A DNA stretch of 64,000 bases. It comes from Lantana camara. Taxonomy: Eukaryota > Streptophyta > Magnoliopsida > Lamiales > Verbenaceae. The first letter of the stretch is position 1; every line of letters begins with the position of its first letter. The translations under genes were made by a program, and so were the position numbers. The DNA lies in contig CM074862.1 of assembly GCA_037501455.1 (NCBI GenBank), positions 87,381,501 through 87,445,500 on the forward strand. Direction: 5' to 3'. Below, piece by piece: positions 47,201 through 58,845 of this stretch. Below the pieces are notes generated by a model. The model had not been told where the DNA came from, did not search any database, and saw only the letters and a program-made list of their open reading frames with translations.

Positions 47201-48331
47201 AAATCTGGAGTCACGTGATCACTCGGCACTAGTTCTCGTCGTTCCGAACAACTTTCGTGCAGCGCCCGAGACCAAAAGATGGCCGGAATAGGGCCCTGTT
47301 GGCCGCCGAAGTTTCTGCCGCCGCCCACGTCGCTGGAACCACCACCTACGGCTAAGATCTGGTGAAATTGATGCCAGAAATGAACACAGGGGGTTGAAAA
47401 ACCTTGGAAACCATCAAGCCCTGTCGAAAAACCCCACCGGAAGCGGCGAAATCACGCCGCTACAGGAACGGGCGCCGCCGCCGCGAGCTTCAGGCGGCGC
47501 GTGCGGCGCCGTCGCGACTCTGATGGCCACGCCATCGACGTAAAATGAAGCGCCGGGATGTCCTCTTACTGGGTATTGGGCGCGTGTCTCAAGAGGAGGG
47601 CCAAAAACCGCCGCGAAATGCCGGCGAAGTGGCGGCGGTCTGACAGCTCCGCTGCTGCTACTGAAATCCTGCCATAACTCCACCACCATTCGTTGTTAGG
47701 CCGTAAAATTGGTACTCTTGCGTACGTCTCGCCGAGATAATCGAAATGGACTATTCTTTTGTTGAATTATGTCGAGAAACGATCAAGTTATGGGATCGTA
47801 ACCGAAGCCGCGCATAGTGACCAACGGGAGATAGAGTGGGAGAAGAGAGAGAGAGAGAAAGGAGATTTGGGAGAAATGTGTCTTGTGCACAAGCTATATA
47901 CAACCGAGTATCCTTATCGCGTAGCAAAGTGAAATATCGCGTACAAATAAACGTAAATAAAATTGGTAAAGTTACGAATAAACATTCAAGCTCCGAATTA
48001 ATTTTACAAATTAACATGAAATAGAGATTTACCGATTAGAGTTTAATTCAATTTAATTTTAGAAACCTTTCATACAATTTAACGACACTTCGTAAACACA
48101 TGATTGACCATTAATCTCAAGGAATTCAAGTAAACCGAAATTAAACAAGTTAAGTAACATGATGGATTTAAAATCAACATGACAATTATTTCATGCAATA
48201 AATTTGAATTAAATCAAATTAGATTTACATTAAATCACATAATTCAAGAACTCTTAAATTAAACACACACAAGTGTAGAGACTTACTTGTTGATATCGTC
48301 AGGACGCCCTTCGAGAATACGGGGCGTCACA
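44234..48331 (-). repeat. LARD2 3' LTR (4.1 kb)
   Basis: Contains, from its right end on the minus strand: a short U3, the TATATAGC box with the CTTGTGCACAAG palindrome (about 47882-47902), a GC-rich block (about 46790-47690) and a long AT-rich R-U5. A 54-bp sequence is tandemly triplicated at 44448-44598. Small open frames in the GC-rich block recur in all LARD LTRs but match no known protein. Confidence 0.9.
44448..44598. repeat. 54-bp minisatellite, three units, in LARD2 LTR
   Basis: Units start GCAGGT at about 44448, 44491 and 44545 and share CATAGATACCTAATCCCGAA. The first unit lacks the GGGTTCAACTA segment. The other LARD2 LTR has the same three (about 50837, 50880 and 50935), while LARD1 has one. 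Confidence 0.88.
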
Positions 48332-50622
48332 ACCTTCCCCCCTTAAGAGAACTTGGTCCCCGGGTACCACTGCTAAAATGTAGATCCTCGAGTTGTAGTG
48401 CTCCAACCCTTCTCCCGAACTCGCGTGAGATCATAACTCTAATGGTGAGGCTTACTCCTGTCATCTACACCGAACCTCCTTTAGGATGTATTGTTATCAT
48501 CGAGGTCTGTGCGAGTACTTGATCGGTTAGTGGTTTCGAACTAGATCGGTCATTCCCATTATCGGATAGCTGCAACTGCACCCAACCTTGATGTTGTCTC
48601 AGACTTGCCATTGCAACTCGTAGTCAAATCAACGCGTAACGCAACCACAACAAACAAGAGAGAATCCCATCTCTCAACACCCACAAGAGAGAGAACCCCG
48701 TCTCTCGAGCATATATAAAAGAGAGAACCCCTTCTCTAAAGCACATATAAAAGAGAGAAGCCCGTCTCTCAAGTACATAATCGAGAGAACCCCGTCTCTC
48801 AACCTAAGTCGGGCAGATTCCAACATCTCCCAACATTATAGTTTGAGAAAATCCAGCATTCCTCAAACCCTTAGATTCAAGAGAATCCAGCATCTCCGAA
48901 TATCTAAGTACAAGAGAATCCAACATCTCTCGCGCACAAAACTTAGAAAGATTCCAACATCTTTCTACCACATAAATAGAGAGAATCATACATCTCTCCA
49001 ACACGTAAAAGAGGGAACCTAAGGTCTCTCTTACACATAAATCCACTGATTAGTTATTCATACATACACACATCATAGTAACACTTGACGAAAAGTATGT
49101 GATGCATGTTTGGTGTACCTTATACAACTGATATCGGTGTCCCTTGAGTATAGATTCAACGCTCATACCTGAACTCAAGGGGGATATCGCGATGGAATCC
49201 CAATAAAACAAGGTTACAGTATGTATGTATGTTATATGAGAAGTTAGAGAGCAATCAAAAGAGTTTTAAATCACATAAGCATGAACAGTTCATGTAAGTA
49301 CATAACTCATTCATTTCAGCAACAGTTCATAACAAGTAGAAATTTCAAGTTACAAATACTAGATCAGGTATCCAAGTTATCACAATTAAAACAACAATAG
49401 TCATCACCCACATCAAGCAAAACAGTTTAAGAGTATTTAAGCGATGCATGAATGCAAATGCCATGAATGCTTGGCGTTCCGTTAACCGATGTGTAAAATC
49501 TTGACAAGAAAGTCGAGATGAAGCAGTAGGAGTTGATTAAGCCGACAATGATGCAACCCTCGTCATCTGAACCTCTCGTCTTAAATCTTTTCATAAAGTA
49601 GTAACTCAGCAAAGCTCGTTTATCACCAAACCCTTTACTAGACCCGTAATCCTTGCTCAACTAGAATCATCCTCAGTTTCTCCCAAGAATTTCTCATTTA
49701 TGTGTTAAATCTTAATCTGCTCATCTTCAAGGAGTTGTTCATGGTTCATTTGTCAATTAGATATGTACCTCAGAGTATCGTTGAGTGATCCTGGTGCTAA
49801 GCACTTCCCAAAGCAATCCATGGTATATGATCCTGAAACTTGGATAAAGTCTTTCGGCATCTAAGTGTTGTATTCCCACCTCAACAATGTCTTCCATCTC
49901 ATCTTGAAGAAACACCCAAAGAGCTAACAACCAATATTCTCTTGTCGTTTGTTAACTCTAAACGGCACCAAAACCTTCAACACTCACCGATGGTTTGTAG
50001 CTCGTTGTTTAAGTAACATGGTTACCTATCCACATCCCTTGAACTTGATCAGATCTTATTTGATCGGATTCTTCTAAATTAACTCGTTTCCATCAACAAG
50101 GTGACTACTCCCAAATAAACGAATCATCAAGGTTAAAATTTGTCAAACTTCATCTTTCCATTGACTTTAAGATAGTAAGTCAATATAGCAAATCTCATTC
50201 CTTCACTCTGAACCTTTTCATGAACATTGATCTTGGTAAAGAATCCTTTCATCTTCGAATTATGGTGTGTTTTCATTGTAGTACCAATAGGTAGTATTGA
50301 CGTAGGGAAATCTTAGTGTTGACTTATAGGGCACCCTGAAATTCAATGCATGCGAATTAGGATGCAAATGAAATGTAACAAGTATATCACGTAAATGCAA
50401 CAATTAGTTATAATTTCTAAAGCACATAAAATAAGATGTTGCATAATCAAAGTCATAATGCGCACACAATCATATAATCACGAAATAATTCGTGCCAAAG
50501 GGTCAAAATATCAAGTCAAACAAACGCAATGCACAGTTATTCCTATGTCGTACGACCTTGACAGACTCAACACGACTCAAGAGCTCGGTTTTGCAAACTA
50601 GAGCTCTGATACCAGTTAAGGA
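48332..50622 (-). other. LARD2 internal region, non-coding
   Basis: Collinear with LARD1 16419-18648, with PPT at the left, PBS at the right and a hairpin array at 48655-49040. No gag or pol signature was found in any frame. Small indels separate it from LARD1. Confidence 0.88.
48655..49040. repeat. Twelve-unit hairpin repeat array in LARD2
   Basis: The same twelve units of about 33 bp as in LARD1, in the same order. Most inverted arms remain paired, for example TAGAAAGAT-N6-ATCTTTCTA near 48945. A few are damaged, such as the unit near 48843 (GAGAAA against TTCCTC). Confidence 0.85.
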
Positions 50623-53600
50623 TGTAGCACCCCAGACGTAGGATGCCACATCCCCGGCACTAAGACCCAGACTCGGTTATGAAATAGGAAGTCCATGCCC
50701 GAATCCGAATCATAGCGAACGGGAGACCAACTGACACACCAGGCTAGGCGGATCTAATCTTCACAAACTCAGAGTGCAGAAGCAATTAAAACCAACAACA
50801 ATAGATAGCGGAAGCATTTAAAACAAAACATGCAAAGCAGGTGAGCATAGATACCTAATCCCGAATATCAACATACATAGCAGGTGGCGGGTTCAACTAA
50901 CATAGATACCTAATCCCGAATATCAACATATATAGCAGGTGACAGGTTCAACTAGCATAGATACCTAATCCCGAATATCGACATACATAATCCAACATAA
51001 TAAACAACATAAATATCATCAATATCTAGTAACAACCAAATTGTAGTTTACTAACCCCATACGAGTTGAAGTCTAAAGAGAACATATACATAATCTGCAA
51101 ATGTGAAACATAAATACATAAACTAAGTAGAGGATGGGACAAATGCATCCTAACACCTACTAGACTAACAAGGGTGACTCCGAAGACTCACTTCCGCCTA
51201 GCTCAAGCCAAAAGAATCCTGCAAACTAAAAGATAAAATGAGGTGTCAGTCAAGTGACTGAGTGAGGGGCCTAACGCACACCCACAATAAATATATAGAG
51301 CACAGCACATAAGATAAGGGTGGACTCATGAACCGGGATTAGGGTTTTGCACGCCAAAACAGTAGAAATACCCAAAATAGTATAAGTTTGGAAAATCGTT
51401 TAGAGAAGCCTATCCCATTTCACAAATCCCATACATTCATAACATATACCCGACGAGTACGGGCTTCCAACCTTTACTCCTCATATCTGAACAGAACATA
51501 AAGCAGAATCAATCCATCCTCTACTCCAATGATGGAAGAGCCACTCGTTGGCCCTAACCATCAATAACATACATACACACCCTCAAGGGGTAGCGAACCC
51601 ACAAGAGTCCTCCCCGGCTGTACACCGAAGGCTCAAGATATCACGCCTCCCTCATCGCCCTAAGGTCGCGAAATGATATCTCAAATGGAACTACGCACAG
51701 GTATATCCCCGACAGCCCTAACCGTCCCGGGGGCTCCTTTCCCATAGCTCCTCGGATCCACAAACATACATACATATAGATACCAATATTTCATGGCAAC
51801 TCGCTACAGAATCATAACGTATCAGAGTTTTCCAAAATAGCTTACATATGCCTTAATACTTAATTTTACTTCAAAACCAAGGATGGTCTACAAGGTCATA
51901 ATCATATCATATCCAACACATATCTAATCATACATAGTATATAACCGCATGCAAGGATTGAAATCATCATATTAAGGCCATAGGACGCTTAACTATACAA
52001 AATCCTAAACCTCACCTTATGCAAGTAGAGTCTGAGAGTGTGAAAGGCCAAACACTCTAAACCTCGGGCCCAACGACACCACCAAACTCTGTGACAAGAC
52101 ATACAAAAGCCCAGACTTAGACTCTATATGAACCAAACAAGACGCACGGCGTTGCTCAACATGATCGTGGTTATGCATAAGTGTTCATGTTGTGCTTGGA
52201 TGAGGTATCGTGGTCATTCATGGCATATCAATGCTCAACAAGGTCATATTTACAAGCAACCATCATGCAATTCCATATCCAAAGATGCAAGATCAATTTA
52301 GGAAGTCAATGTATTCACAAAATGCATTAAATCATCCAATGTCACAGGGTTCAATTATAATGTTAGAATTAAGCATCAAGTTCTTGTCAAGTTGTAAAGT
52401 GCATAAGTAAGAGCAACTTGGTCATATAAACATACAAAGTTGTTGTACATGGATGGCATGCTTGATACAAATAAAGAGTGCATTTAATTCACTTAAGATC
52501 ATACTTTACAACTTCACAACATGCTTGGTACACAAGCTCAAGTCACATTCATAGTTTCATAAATATTACACTTACATCCCCTAAGTTAATTACTAAGAAT
52601 AAATGTTCGTTTAAAGTGTTTATACAATTATTCAACTAGGAATTAATTACTTACAAACATGACAATTATCAATTTATCGTAATTCATAATATACCATTTT
52701 CGAGTAGTAAGAGTAAATCAAGATATTACAATTCTAACTCCTATCATGCATCAAGTCTTAATTTGTTCAAGCATCTTTCATGTATCTCAATTTTATATTT
52801 GAAACACAATTTACAACAAACATAACATGGAGAACATCTCAAATTCATATTGAGAAATCACAACATGTTCGTTCTTCTAAAATATCATTCAAGTTCATTT
52901 AGTCACATAAAAGATTAGTTTCTAAATATTACACTAACACCCCTTCGTACTTAACAAATAGAGTAAATTCATCACATCGGATTCAAATTGTAAATCGAAA
53001 CATTCATGCATATCACAATCCATTCAATACATGTTTTCGTATATGATTGGAATACATCTCGATCAACAAACCAACAATAACCAATTTATTTGCACTTAAA
53101 ACAATTAATTCAACTAATCACAATTACGCAAAATAATTCGTAATAAATAGATCGAGTGTCCGATTAATGAACGGAAAGCGGCGTTGGACTCACCGCGTTG
53201 AGACCGACATTCTGTCTGAAAGTCACCGAAGTGCCGCTACCGGAGCTGCCGGAAAGTCGTCGGGCCGCCACCGGGCCGCCGTCGAAAGTCGCCGGAAAAA
53301 TCCCAAAAAATCAGCCCTGAATGAAGCCTTCGTGCCCGTTCCGAATCCACGATCAATTTCTGGAAATTCCAAGCCGATTGTTCTAGATCTGAAATCTAAG
53401 AGCACGAAAACCCTAAATCTTCAAACTCAAATTACTTCCAAACCGGTGAACCAAAATGTGATCCGTAAAAGGTATTGTCTTACCCGTGACGAGCTCTTCG
53501 AAAGCCCTAAGGTAGCTCACCGGAAAAATTCTCGGAGCTAGCGCCGCCGTTACACCGCCGCTATGCCACCGCGATCCGCCACCAATCGGCCAAATCTGGA

Positions 53601-54721
53601 GTCGCGTGATCACTGGCCACTAGTTCTCGTCGTTCCGAACAACTTTCATGAAGAGCCCGAGACCAAAAGATGGCCGGAAAAGGCCCCCGTTGGCCGCCGA
53701 AGTTTCTTCCGCCGCCCACGTCGCCGGAACCACCACCTACGGCCAAGATTTGGTGAAATTGATGCCGGAAATGAACTCAGGGGGTCGAAAAACCTTGGAA
53801 ACCATCAAGCCCGTCGAAAAACCCCACCGGAAGCGGTGAAATCACGCCGCTACAGGAACGGGCGCCGCCGCCGAGAGCTTCAGGCGGCGCGTGCGGTGAC
53901 GTCACGACTCCGATGGCCGTGCCACCGACGTAAAATGAAGCGCCGGGATGTCCTCTTACTGGGTATTGGGCGCGTGTCTCAAGAAGAGGGCCGGAAACCG
54001 CCGCGAAATGCCGGCGAAGTGGCGGCGGTCTGACAGCTCCGCTGCTACTACTGAAATCCTGCCATAACTCCACCACCATTCGTTGTTAGGCCGTGAAATT
54101 GGTACTCTTGTGTACGTCTCGCCGAGATAATCGAAATGGACTATTCTTTTGTTGAATTCTGTCGAGAAACGATCGAGTTATGGGATCGTAACCGAAGCCG
54201 CGCATAGTGACCAGCGGGAGATAGAGTGGGAGAAGAGAGAGAGAGAGAATGGAGATTTGGGAGAAATGTGTCTTGTGCACAAGCTATATACAACCGGGTA
54301 TCCTTATCGCGTAGCAAAGTGAAATATCGCATACAAATAAACGTAAATAAAATTGGTAAAGTTACGAATAAACATTCAAGCTCCGAATTAATTTTACAAA
54401 TTAACATGAAATAGAGATTTACCAATTAGAGTTTAATTCAATTTAATTTTAGAAACCTTTCATACAATTTAACGACACTTCGTAAACACATGATTGACCA
54501 TTAATCTCAAGGAATTCAAGTAAACCGAAATTAAACAAGTTAAGTAACATGATGGATTTAAAATCAACTTGACAATTATTTCATGGAATAAATTTGAATT
54601 AAATCAAATTAGATTTACATTAAATCACATAATTCAAGAACTCTTAAATTAAACACGCACAAGTGTAGAGACTTACTTGTTGATATCGTCAGGACGACCT
54701 TCGAGAATACGGGGCGTCACA
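50623..54721 (-). repeat. LARD2 5' LTR (4.1 kb)
   Basis: Nearly identical to 44234-48331 over its length, with the same triplicated 54-bp unit, GC-rich block and promoter elements (TATA box about 54282-54291). It is followed on the minus strand by an 8-bp spacer and the PBS. Confidence 0.92.
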
Positions 54722-54726
54722 CTGAA

Positions 54727-55597
54727 TAGCCTGCCTCTTGTTCGGGCATGTATCAATCTTGTGCTCAGAAAACCCGCACACATAACACTTGCCCATCTAC
54801 TTCCAGCATTTTTCCACTGCATGCTTCCCTTGTCAATAAGAACAACGGACTGATGTAAGAACCGGTAGAGCTGGTGGCGTAGGAGGGGTCACGGGTCAAA
54901 AAACTTGGGGCTTTTTGCTCTCAAAACCTGATGGATAAAAAGTCGGATTAGAAGTAGCCTAAAGAGCATGAGAAGTAGACCTCTTACCTGATCCAGAACC
55001 GGATCCCGAACCATGGCTAGAAGAGAAAGGTTGAGGCTTCAACCTTAGCTTTTGGGCCCCGAGTTGAATTGCTTTCTTTGTGGCTTTGGCCCCAATGCTC
55101 ACATTAGTGGCTTAGAGAGCCACTTGAAGATCCATGCGAAGCCCGTGAAGAAAGTGACGGGGCTCTGAGCTTATCATTATCGGTCATGTCAGTGGCATAA
55201 GGTGCAAGCCTCTCAAACTCCAAAATATATTCCCCCACTATCCTAGAACCTTGCTTCAACTCGGAGAATTGTTGAAGTCAACGTTCTTGTGCACTTTGGG
55301 GAATGTATTTCTCATGAAACTGGTGCACAAAGGACTTCAAATTAAATTCCTCTCAGGTCCTTTCCAACTTGGAACGAACACCCTTGAGCTAATTTTTTGC
55401 CCGCCCTTGAATGAAACGGGGCTGCACAAATGGCTTTATCTTGAGAGCTTCCCCGATATATCTCCCAAATCCCATTGATTTTGGCCAACCACTCCTCCTC
55501 TTTAATGTCATTTCCCCCCATACCACTTAGGAGGATTGTGTCGAGTGAAAAATTTGAATGGATTTGAGCATTAGGTAGAGTATATTTTTGTACCGTT
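54727..55597 (-). pseudogene. gag: Chromovirus B gag
   Basis: A complete CCHC zinc knuckle, CYVCGFSEHKIDTC, lies near 54735-54790, preceded by basic sequence. Upstream (to the right) a capsid-like segment includes EEEWLAKINGIWEIY near 55450-55510. There are several stops and frameshifts. It is cut on the right by the plus-sense Athila LTR, so its start and its 5' LTR are missing. Together with 43190-44233 it formed one gag-pol gene before LARD2 landed. Confidence 0.75.
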
Positions 55598-57079
55598 TGA
55601 TGCGTTTATGTGTTTATTTTGCTCCAGTTAGGTGTTCATGAACTTGGAATTGAGAAACGGCAAAACTAGCAAATTCACACATTTTTGAAGAAAATAGGAT
55701 TAACCCCTGTTACTCCTTGGAAGAACAATTTCATTAACCCCCTTAACGGAGGCAGGGGGTCTCCTTTTGGCGAAAGAAGGGAGTAACGCCCATTACTCCG
55801 TAGAAGAAGAACTCTTATAACGCCCATTACCAGAGGCAGTAGGCGTGGATTTTTGGGGCATGAGGGGTAAATCCCGCTACCCCTGGGCAGAGTAAAAGTG
55901 GTAACGCCCGTTACCACTAATAAAAGCGTAAATACGATTTTTGCTTGTAACCGGCATTAATGAAGATTGTGCTTGGGATGGTAATGCCCGTTACCTAGGG
56001 CAGCGTGAGAGTTTGTGTCCAGCTATATATGTGCGATTGGGAGTATTTTTGGGGGAGTCTCTTGGGGAGTTCACAAGCAAGCTTCGAGAGAAAGATACGG
56101 AGCTTTCGGAAGAGTTTTTTCAGAGAGTTTCGAGAAGACGAAAAGATTGAATTCTTCAAACAATTTCAGTTTTTCCGGTTTTATTTATTGCTTTAATCAT
56201 CAAACTAATTCCTCTAAGTTTTGTTTTAATTCGTCTTACATGTTTAGATTTGATTTTCCAGAATTTATGAATGTTTAGGGTTTTGTTTTTGAGAATTTGT
56301 TTCGACTTGTTGAACATGTATTTCTTTAATGCAATTTCCTTTAGTTTTATGAATTTTGAGTTAATTATGAGTAGCTAAACCCCTAGGGCTAGGGGAGTGA
56401 TGATGAATGCATGCTAAGTGTTTGATATAATGCTTGAATGATTTGTGTTAATTCTTAGTTTTAAAAACTTGGTTTAATTAAATTGCAACAGTCTGGTCAA
56501 CCCTAGCATAATCTAGGATTACCTAATTATCGGAAGATTAATGGTCATTGAGTTTGTTTTCATAACTTATCGGTCTAGAATTCAAAGAGATTTTTTTCTT
56601 GACTTATACAACTTGTAAATCTTATTCCATGCCAAGCCACTAGAATTTGATTTGCACTAGTCTTGATCATATTGGTTTAATTAATTATTGATGATTGTGA
56701 AAGCAATGTTAAAATTAGTTGAACACTTGTTTATACCTTGAAAAAGGATAATACGAATCTAAGTGACTAGGTTGTAGAATTGCACTTGTCAAATGAGTAT
56801 TATATTGAATCATGAATGGAGAGTTGTTACTCCCCAGCATAATTAGTTTATTGAGTTTAATCCACGTTTTTTAATTCCTTTAATTGTGTTTTATTCCAAT
56901 TAATTATTCAATTTTGTTTTAGTAGACAAAAAAAACCAACTTGAATTCATCCAGTCTTTAGATTAGAAAAAGATATTGAGTGGTGATTGATTTCCCTTCC
57001 CTGTGGGTACCATCCTATTGTGCTACTCGTATATCTTTAATGTACACTTGCATGATTGGTTTAACTTAAAATCACATCA
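55598..57079 (+). repeat. Athila 5' LTR (plus sense, 1482 bp)
   Basis: It starts TGATGCG and ends CACATCA, followed by AGTTTTTAGCGCC, the same spacing to the PBS as in the minus-sense Athila. The TATA box AGCTATATATG is at 56021-56031, with the palindrome array directly upstream. The R-U5 section aligns by eye with the other Athila LTR. Its partner 3' LTR is beyond the window. Confidence 0.87.
55690..55997. repeat. Palindrome array upstream of Athila TATA box (plus copy)
   Basis: About eight units lie in 310 bp. The best are GGAGTAACGCCCATTACTCC (55780-55799), AGTGGTAACG-CC-CGTTACCACT (55897-55918, ten-base perfect arms) and GGTAATGCCCGTTACC (55980-55995). The last ends about 25 bp before the TATA box. 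Confidence 0.88.
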
Positions 57080-57085
57080 AGTTTT

Positions 57086-57106
57086 TAGCGCCATTGTCGG
57101 GGAAGG
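57086..57106 (+). other. Athila primer-binding site (plus)
   Basis: TAGCGCCATTGTCGGGGA is the aspartate-tRNA-type PBS with a few substitutions, the first G-to-A change affecting TGG. It lies six bases after the LTR. Confidence 0.78.
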
Positions 57107-57365
57107 CGTTTTAAATCAATATTACTTAAATATTTTAATCTACTGCTCTAGACTATTACTTTACTTTGTGTTTGTAGTCTTCTGTCATTGTGGGGTTGAA
57201 CTGAGGATTCTCTTTGCTCTTGTGCAGATTCACGGTGCATGCGACGATCTCAAAATCTGGAACTAGTACCCTTCGACCCGAAAATTCAGAGAACACTTAA
57301 CACTATTAGGAGGAAGTAAAAGAACAATAAAAATTCTACTACCAACCTAATAGCCTAGGATCCGG
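57107..57365 (+). other. Athila leader
   Basis: A non-coding stretch between PBS and gag, as expected in this family. No other feature is visible. Confidence 0.6.
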
Positions 57366-57624
57366 AAAATGTAAGAGGCGGGGGAGTTCAAGATCCAGCA
57401 CCCCGAGCTCCTCCTGCACTGAGAGATTACAACTTGCCGAATGCGGGGCAATTCAGAGCGCAGTCTGTCCCCCGATCGCGGTAAACAACTTTGAGATCAA
57501 ACCAGCTATAATCAATTTGCTACAGAACAATCCGTTTTCAGGATTAACATTGGAGGATCCGACATCACATCTTGAGTACTTTCTTGAGGTGTGTGATACT
57601 TTCAAAATACACAATGTCACTACC
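57366..57624 (+). pseudogene. gag: Athila gag, N-terminal fragment
   Basis: The translation includes LRDYNLPNAGQFRAQS and then, from 57517, LQNNPFSGLTLEDPTSHLEY and FLEVCDTFKIHNVTT. This is about 90% the same as the minus-sense Athila gag at 41472. A stop lies after PRSR. It ends where the Tekay LTR begins. Confidence 0.85.
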
Positions 57625-58804
57625 TATAACGCCCCGAGAAGGGCATCCACGCATATCCCGCGCTATGAACCTAGCTTGTATATAGAATTTCTATCCATAT
57701 ACCCGCCAAGCCCAAAGTAAGTGGTGACAAACGGACATCCTACCTAGGCGGTACTAGACTCAAAAAGCGAGTAAATCAAACACAAGTATGCGGAAGCTTA
57801 AATCAACTTGTAATCGTTAAACATAAGAGCAATATATATCCATCAAATAAATGACCATTGCGGTCTAGCACGTAATACTCAAAATACGGGAATGTAAAAT
57901 CATCCTAATGACCAACACGGTCCAAACTAGCATAAGAGTATAACATCATAGATAATAAATCCATAAATCCCAAAGGAATAATATAAGTCATAAATAACAA
58001 AGTACACTACAAGCGTAACGAGTACAAACTAGACTCAAGACAAGACTCTCAAAAAAACCCCGCCTAGCTTGACTCTAAAACGCGACCTACGAACAAGAAA
58101 GGTAAAGGAGTTCAGTTCAAAAGGAACCGGTGAAGAGAAGTGTACATTATATAAAGGATATAAGTGGTTCAATTCATGCATCAAAAAACAACGTCCATGA
58201 TCCAACTCATTTTCAAAGTAAGTGCAAGTTTTAAAAACGAATCATGAACCAAAGCACCGGCTCGGCGAGTACGAGCACTCCATCCTTACTTCCCAAATCA
58301 AAAGAACATTTGTACACTGCTGATGTTGAGTGTGTACAGCCCCCAAACATCCTTACCATATGAAGAGACGGGTCCATAAAACCGGCTTCTCCCTTGTAAA
58401 CCTTAACCCCAAAGCCTCCTCGGAGTTTTAGTTAACAAGTTTCTTACATGTGGGAACTTTCGAATGAGAACATCCGTCGGCCCTTTGCCTTTCCGAAATA
58501 TCACTCATCTTGGTCCCCGAGCACTAAACATCCAACCAAGCAAGCGTCCTTGCATGGGGCAACAAACCTCGCTACACAACTCACACATACGTAATACTTA
58601 AATGAAAGTTTCGAAAGCATTTTGGGTACCTATCCCATATACCAACACAAGCTCTACTTGTAAACCATTTTCCATAAGCAAATATCACTAATACCAGCAA
58701 AGCTCACAAAACTTGGCTTATAGAGCCTACATAAATATTTTGAAAATGGGGAGTTTAAAACCATTAAACATGAAAGGCTACAGGTGTCCACAATTTTGAA
58801 AAAC

Positions 58805-58845
<41 letters not shown>

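Larger units (their letters stand above)
44234..54721 (-). mobile_element. LARD2: complete non-coding LTR element
   Basis: 10,488 bp with two LTRs of 4098-4099 bp and a 2291-bp internal region, flanked by a perfect 5-bp duplication CTGAA (44229-44233 and 54722-54726). LTR ends are TGTAGCACCCC and GGGGCGTCACA. The two LTRs look almost identical, pointing to a fairly recent insertion. There is no gag or pol. PBS (TGGTATCAGAGCTC, minus strand about 50601-50614) and PPT (48332-48346) are intact. It lies in the chromovirus B frame between zinc knuckle and protease. It belongs to the same family as LARD1 but another subfamily. Confidence 0.93.
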
